This document shows, piece by piece, positions 60,902 to 64,000 of a DNA stretch of 64,000 bases; position 1 is the stretch's first letter; every line of letters starts with the position of its first letter. The notes beneath the pieces were generated by a model. It ran no database searches. It saw only the letters and a list, made by a program, of their open reading frames with translations, and was not told the DNA's origin. The stretch is from Streptomyces sp. 11x1 (GTDB lineage Bacteria; Actinomycetota; Actinomycetes; Streptomycetales; Streptomycetaceae), in assembly GCF_032598905.1 (NCBI RefSeq), contig NZ_CP122458.1:7775001-7839000 (forward strand), given 5' to 3'. The translations under genes and the position numbers were made by a program.

Positions 60902-63900
60902 GTGCGCTACCGCATCCTCGGCACCACCCAGGCCCTGCAGTCCGACGGCACCCCCGTCCCCGTCGGGGGCGCACGTCTGCGTGCCCTGCTGACCGTGCTC
61001 GCGCTGCGGCCGGGACGTACGGTGCCCGCGGCCCTCCTCGTCGACGAGGTGTGGTCCGACGATCCGCCCGCCGACGCGCCCGGCGCACTGCAGGCGCTGG
61101 TCGGCCGGCTGCGCAGGGCGCTCGGCCCGGAAGCGGTCGCCTCGGTGAACGGCGGCTACCGGCTCACGGCCACCCGGGACGACGTCGACCTGCACCGCTT
61201 CGAGCGCCTCACGGACGAGGGCGTCCGCGCGCTCGCCGGCGGCGACCCGGCCAAGGCCGCCGACGTCCTCGACGACGCGCTCGCCCTCTGGCAGGGCCCG
61301 CCCCTCGCCGACCTCCCCGACCGCGCCGCCGAGGCGGCCCGCTGGGAGACCCGCCGCCTCGACGCCCAGCGCATCCGCCTCACCGCCGCCCTGGCCCTGG
61401 GCCGCCCCGACACCGCCCTCCCCGACCTCACCGCCCTCTGCGACATCCACCCCCTCGACGAACCCCTGCAGGCCCTGCGCCTGCGCGCCCTCCGCGACAC
61501 CGGCCGCACGGCGCAGGCCCTGGCCGCTTACGAACGGGTACGCCGCCTCCTGGCCGACCGCCTGGGCACGACCCCCGGCCCCGCCCTGCGCAAACTCCAC
61601 GCGGAACTCCTGAGATCCGACCAACCAGTGCCCCGTCAGGAGCGCGGGGAACTGCGCGAGAACCCCCACGAACCAGCACCCGACAACGCACCGCCTCGGG
61701 GTCGAAGGGGCAGCGCCCCTGGGGATGGGACGGGTAGGGGCGGCGGGGGCGAAAATCGGGCCCAGTCCCCCCACCCCACCCGCCCCCCGGGCAACCTCCG
61801 CGCCCGCCTCACCTCCTTCGTCGGCCGGGACACCGACATAGACACGATCCGCGACGACCTCACCACCAGCCGCCTCGTGACCCTCCTCGGCCCCGGCGGC
61901 GCGGGCAAGACCCGCCTCTCCCAGGAGGCCGGCGAGGCGCTCGCCCCAGCCCTGCCGGACGGCGTCTGGCTCGCCGAACTCGCCCCCGTCGACGACCCCG
62001 CGAACGTCCCGGAGGCCGTCCTGACCGCCCTCGGTGCCCGCGAGACCGTCCTGAGGGGCGCCGGCGCCGAGGAGATGCGCGTCGCGGCGGACCGCCAGGA
62101 CGACCCCCTGGTCCGCCTCACCGAGCACTGCGCCGGCCGTCGCATGCTGCTGATCCTCGACAACTGCGAACACGTCGTGGACGCCGCCGCCCACCTCGTC
62201 GACCAGCTCCTCCGACGGTGTCCGGGGCTGACCGTCCTGGCCACCAGCCGTGAACCCCTCGGCGTACCGGGGGAGTTGCTGCGCCCGGTGGAACCGCTGA
62301 CGCAGCCCCACGCGCTGCGCCTGCTCGCCGACCGGGGAGCGGCCGCCCGGCCCGGCTTCACCGTCGACGCCGACCCGGAGGCCGCCGCCGAGATCTGCCG
62401 GCGCCTCGACGGCCTGCCGCTCGCGATCGAGCTGGCGGCGGCCCGGCTGCGGATGCTGACGCCCCGCCAGATCGCCGACCGTCTCGACGACCGCTTCCGG
62501 CTGCTCACTTCCGGCAGCCGTACCGTGCTACCCCGGCAGCAGACCCTGCGCGCGGTCGTCGACTGGTCCTGGGAGCTCCTCGACGAGGACGAACGGGACG
62601 TCCTGCGGCGGCTGTCGGTGTTCGCCGGCGGCTGCGACCTGGCCGCCGCCGAGGCCGTCTGCGGTCCCGCCGCACTGGAGGCACTCGGCTCCCTCGTGGA
62701 CAAGTCGCTTGTCGTGGCCGCCCCTTCTGCCGCCACCGACGGCTCCGGGAGCTCCGGCGGCTCCGGCGGCGAGATGCGTTACCGCCTCCTGGAGACCGTC
62801 GTCGAGTACGCCGGTGAACGGCTCGACGAGACGGGCACCCGCCCAGCCGCCGAGCGCGCGCACCTCACGTACTACCGCGAACTCGCCCGCGTCACCGACC
62901 CGTTGCTGCGCGGCTCCGGCCAGCGGGGCGCGATCGAGCTGCTGGAGCTGGAGTACGAGAACATCCGTACCGCGCTCAGGCGCGCCGTCGCCGAGCGGGA
63001 CGAGCAGGAGGCACTCTGTCTGACCCTCTCGCTGTGCTGGTACTGGCAGATACGCGACCTGCGACTGGAGGCCCGCCACTGGTCCACCGAGGTCAGGGCA
63101 CTCGGCCCGAACCCCTTCACCGCGCCCGCACGCCACGTCCCCGACCTGCTCGAACGCTGCACCGACAACCCGCCGCCCATGTGTCCCGAACTGCTCGAAG
63201 AGGCCCGGCGCGGAGTGCATCTCGTCCATATGGCCTGTATGGACATGGAGTTGACCGCCTGGGAGACCCCGCAGGCCAAGGAGAGACTGCGCGTCATCGG
63301 TGAGACCTACCGCCCCGGTCAGCCGCAGACCTGCCGCTACCCGGGCTACCTGTGGTTCTACGCCGTACTGCTGTCCGGTGACATGGACCGCACCCGCGAG
63401 CTCAGCGACGCGACCGTCCGCGGCTGCCGGGAGTTCGGCTACACCTGGGAATTGGGCCAGGCCTTGCAGACGCGGGCCGGCATCCTCGCCAACCGGACCG
63501 ACTGGGTCGGCGACGCCACGCACGACGCCGACGAAGCCCTGGAGATCTTCGAGCGGGTCCAGGACGCGTGGGGCGCCGCGGAAGCGCTCTCGGCGCGTGG
63601 CGAGGCCCGGGAGCGCAAGGGCGACTACGCGGGTGCCGCAGCGGACTTCGAGCGGGCCATCGAGTACGCGGAACGGCTCGGCGTCCGTGCCCAGCAGGGC
63701 GTCCTCGGCGCACGGCTCGGCGGACTGCTCCTGGAGTGCGGTGACACCGAGCGGGGCGAGCGCATGCTGCGTGACGTGCTGGCCGACGGGCAGGACACCG
63801 CCGACGAAGCCGCCGCAGCGGCCCGTCTCTTCCTGGTGATCCAACTTGCCCGCACAGGACGCACGAGCGAGGCGCGGGAGGAGATGCGACGGTTGCGCGA

Positions 63901-64000
63901 GTCCTTCGCCGCCATCAACTTCGTGGTGTTCTCCGGGTTCGTGCTCGGCGTCGAGGCATGGCTGGAGACGCTGGACGGACGCCACGCCGCGTCCCTGGAC
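60902..64000 (+). CDS. AfsR/SARP-type transcriptional regulator with NB-ARC and TPR-like region (truncated by window edge)
   Basis: The open frame from GTG 60902 continues past the window, giving at least 1,033 residues. Domain order: winged-helix DNA-binding (VRYRILGTTQALQ...ARLRALLTVLALRPGRTVPAALLVDEVW), BTAD (about residues 95-240), a Gly/Pro/Arg-rich linker (240-290), NB-ARC ATPase with GPGGAGKTR (about 331-339), LLILDNCEH and GLPLAIELAAARL, then helical repeats. AfsR-like proteins activate antibiotic or developmental genes, often after phosphorylation or nucleotide binding. The linker is encoded by a Streptomyces-type repeat. No biosynthetic genes are visible beside it. Confidence 0.88.
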   Translation, partial: MRYRILGTTQALQSDGTPVPVGGARLRALLTVLALRPGRTVPAALLVDEVWSDDPPADAPGALQALVGRLRRALGPEAVASVNGGYRLTATRDDVDLHRFERLTDEGVRALAGGDPAKAADVLDDALALWQGPPLADLPDRAAEAARWETRRLDAQRIRLTAALALGRPDTALPDLTALCDIHPLDEPLQALRLRALRDTGRTAQALAAYERVRRLLADRLGTTPGPALRKLHAELLRSDQPVPRQERGELRENPHEPAPDNAPPRGRRGSAPGDGTGRGGGGENRAQSPHPTRPPGNLRARLTSFVGRDTDIDTIRDDLTTSRLVTLLGPGGAGKTRLSQEAGEALAPALPDGVWLAELAPVDDPANVPEAVLTALGARETVLRGAGAEEMRVAADRQDDPLVRLTEHCAGRRMLLILDNCEHVVDAAAHLVDQLLRRCPGLTVLATSREPLGVPGELLRPVEPLTQPHALRLLADRGAAARPGFTVDADPEAAAEICRRLDGLPLAIELAAARLRMLTPRQIADRLDDRFRLLTSGSRTVLPRQQTLRAVVDWSWELLDEDERDVLRRLSVFAGGCDLAAAEAVCGPAALEALGSLVDKSLVVAAPSAATDGSGSSGGSGGEMRYRLLETVVEYAGERLDETGTRPAAERAHLTYYRELARVTDPLLRGSGQRGAIELLELEYENIRTALRRAVAERDEQEALCLTLSLCWYWQIRDLRLEARHWSTEVRALGPNPFTAPARHVPDLLERCTDNPPPMCPELLEEARRGVHLVHMACMDMELTAWETPQAKERLRVIGETYRPGQPQTCRYPGYLWFYAVLLSGDMDRTRELSDATVRGCREFGYTWELGQALQTRAGILANRTDWVGDATHDADEALEIFERVQDAWGAAEALSARGEARERKGDYAGAAADFERAIEYAERLGVRAQQGVLGARLGGLLLECGDTERGERMLRDVLADGQDTADEAAAAARLFLVIQLARTGRTSEAREEMRRLRESFAAINFVVFSGFVLGVEAWLETLDGRHAASLD
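61633..61755 (+). repeat. Streptomyces-type repeat inside the AfsR-like gene linker
   Basis: The stretch begins CGTCAGGAGCGCGGGGAACT and ends GGGACGGGTAGGGGCGGCGG plus GGGCGAAAAT. It resembles the 52311-52355 repeat and, by memory, an intergenic family common in Streptomyces. It keeps the reading frame and encodes the low-complexity linker between BTAD and NB-ARC. Confidence 0.65.

Overview
The window looks like chromosomal DNA of a Streptomyces or close relative. G+C is very high with strong third-position bias. GTG starts and ATGA stop/start overlaps are common. F420 enzymes, an AfsR/SARP-type regulator, a PhoD phosphatase with a Tat signal and a DmdR/IdeR-type iron box are all present. No tRNA, rRNA or CRISPR array was seen.

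Region 1 (about 1-11.9 kb) is a defence island. It opens with the 3' part of pglZ and continues with brxD and brxHI, which are marker genes of a type 2 BREX (Pgl-like) anti-phage system. A two-gene cassette lies between pglZ and brxD on the opposite strand. It encodes a DUF262 (GmrS-like) protein whose C-terminal HNH-like motif has lost its usual histidines, and a CBS-domain protein ending in a HEPN RNase signature. The two genes overlap by ATGA and face pglZ across a perfect 16-bp hairpin. Downstream lie a PASTA-like membrane protein, a zinc-ribbon protein resembling the front part of McrB-type proteins, and a small GIY-YIG-like protein.

Region 2 (11.9-24.3 kb) is a giant secreted Rhs/YD-repeat toxin gene of about 10.65 kb. 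It carries three LamG-like domains and a C-terminal nuclease domain, followed by two SMI1/KNR4-type immunity genes. As sequenced it is split by a one-base excess in a run of seven G.

Region 3 (24.3-47.6 kb) is mostly ordinary Streptomyces metabolism and regulation. It holds an F420-dependent LLM oxidoreductase, two secreted GH43 arabinan-degrading enzymes, a histidine kinase/response regulator pair next to an MMPL transporter, MazG-like and DoxX proteins, an aldo/keto reductase, an SDR, PhoD, a Gfo/Idh/MocA oxidoreductase, a Bcr/CflA-like exporter, a beta-lactamase-fold hydrolase, an Rsm22-like methyltransferase, GNAT and VOC proteins, a TetR regulator with paired operator-like sites, and a primase/polymerase-like protein.

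Region 4 (47.6-53.2 kb) is about iron and heme. It contains a lipoprotein, the C-terminal remnant of an EfeU-type iron permease, a heme/siderophore-type ABC ATPase and permease (the permease frameshifted near its N terminus, with a TTA codon at position 3), and a heme oxygenase behind an iron box that sits inside a 9-bp inverted repeat. No substrate-binding protein for the ABC system is in the window.

Region 5 (53.3-64 kb) has methionine aminopeptidase, an MHYT sensor, a sialidase, the F420:NADPH oxidoreductase, a site-2-type protease, a solitary Bxb1-like serine integrase whose expected catalytic serine is threonine, and a large AfsR/SARP-type regulator that runs off the right edge.
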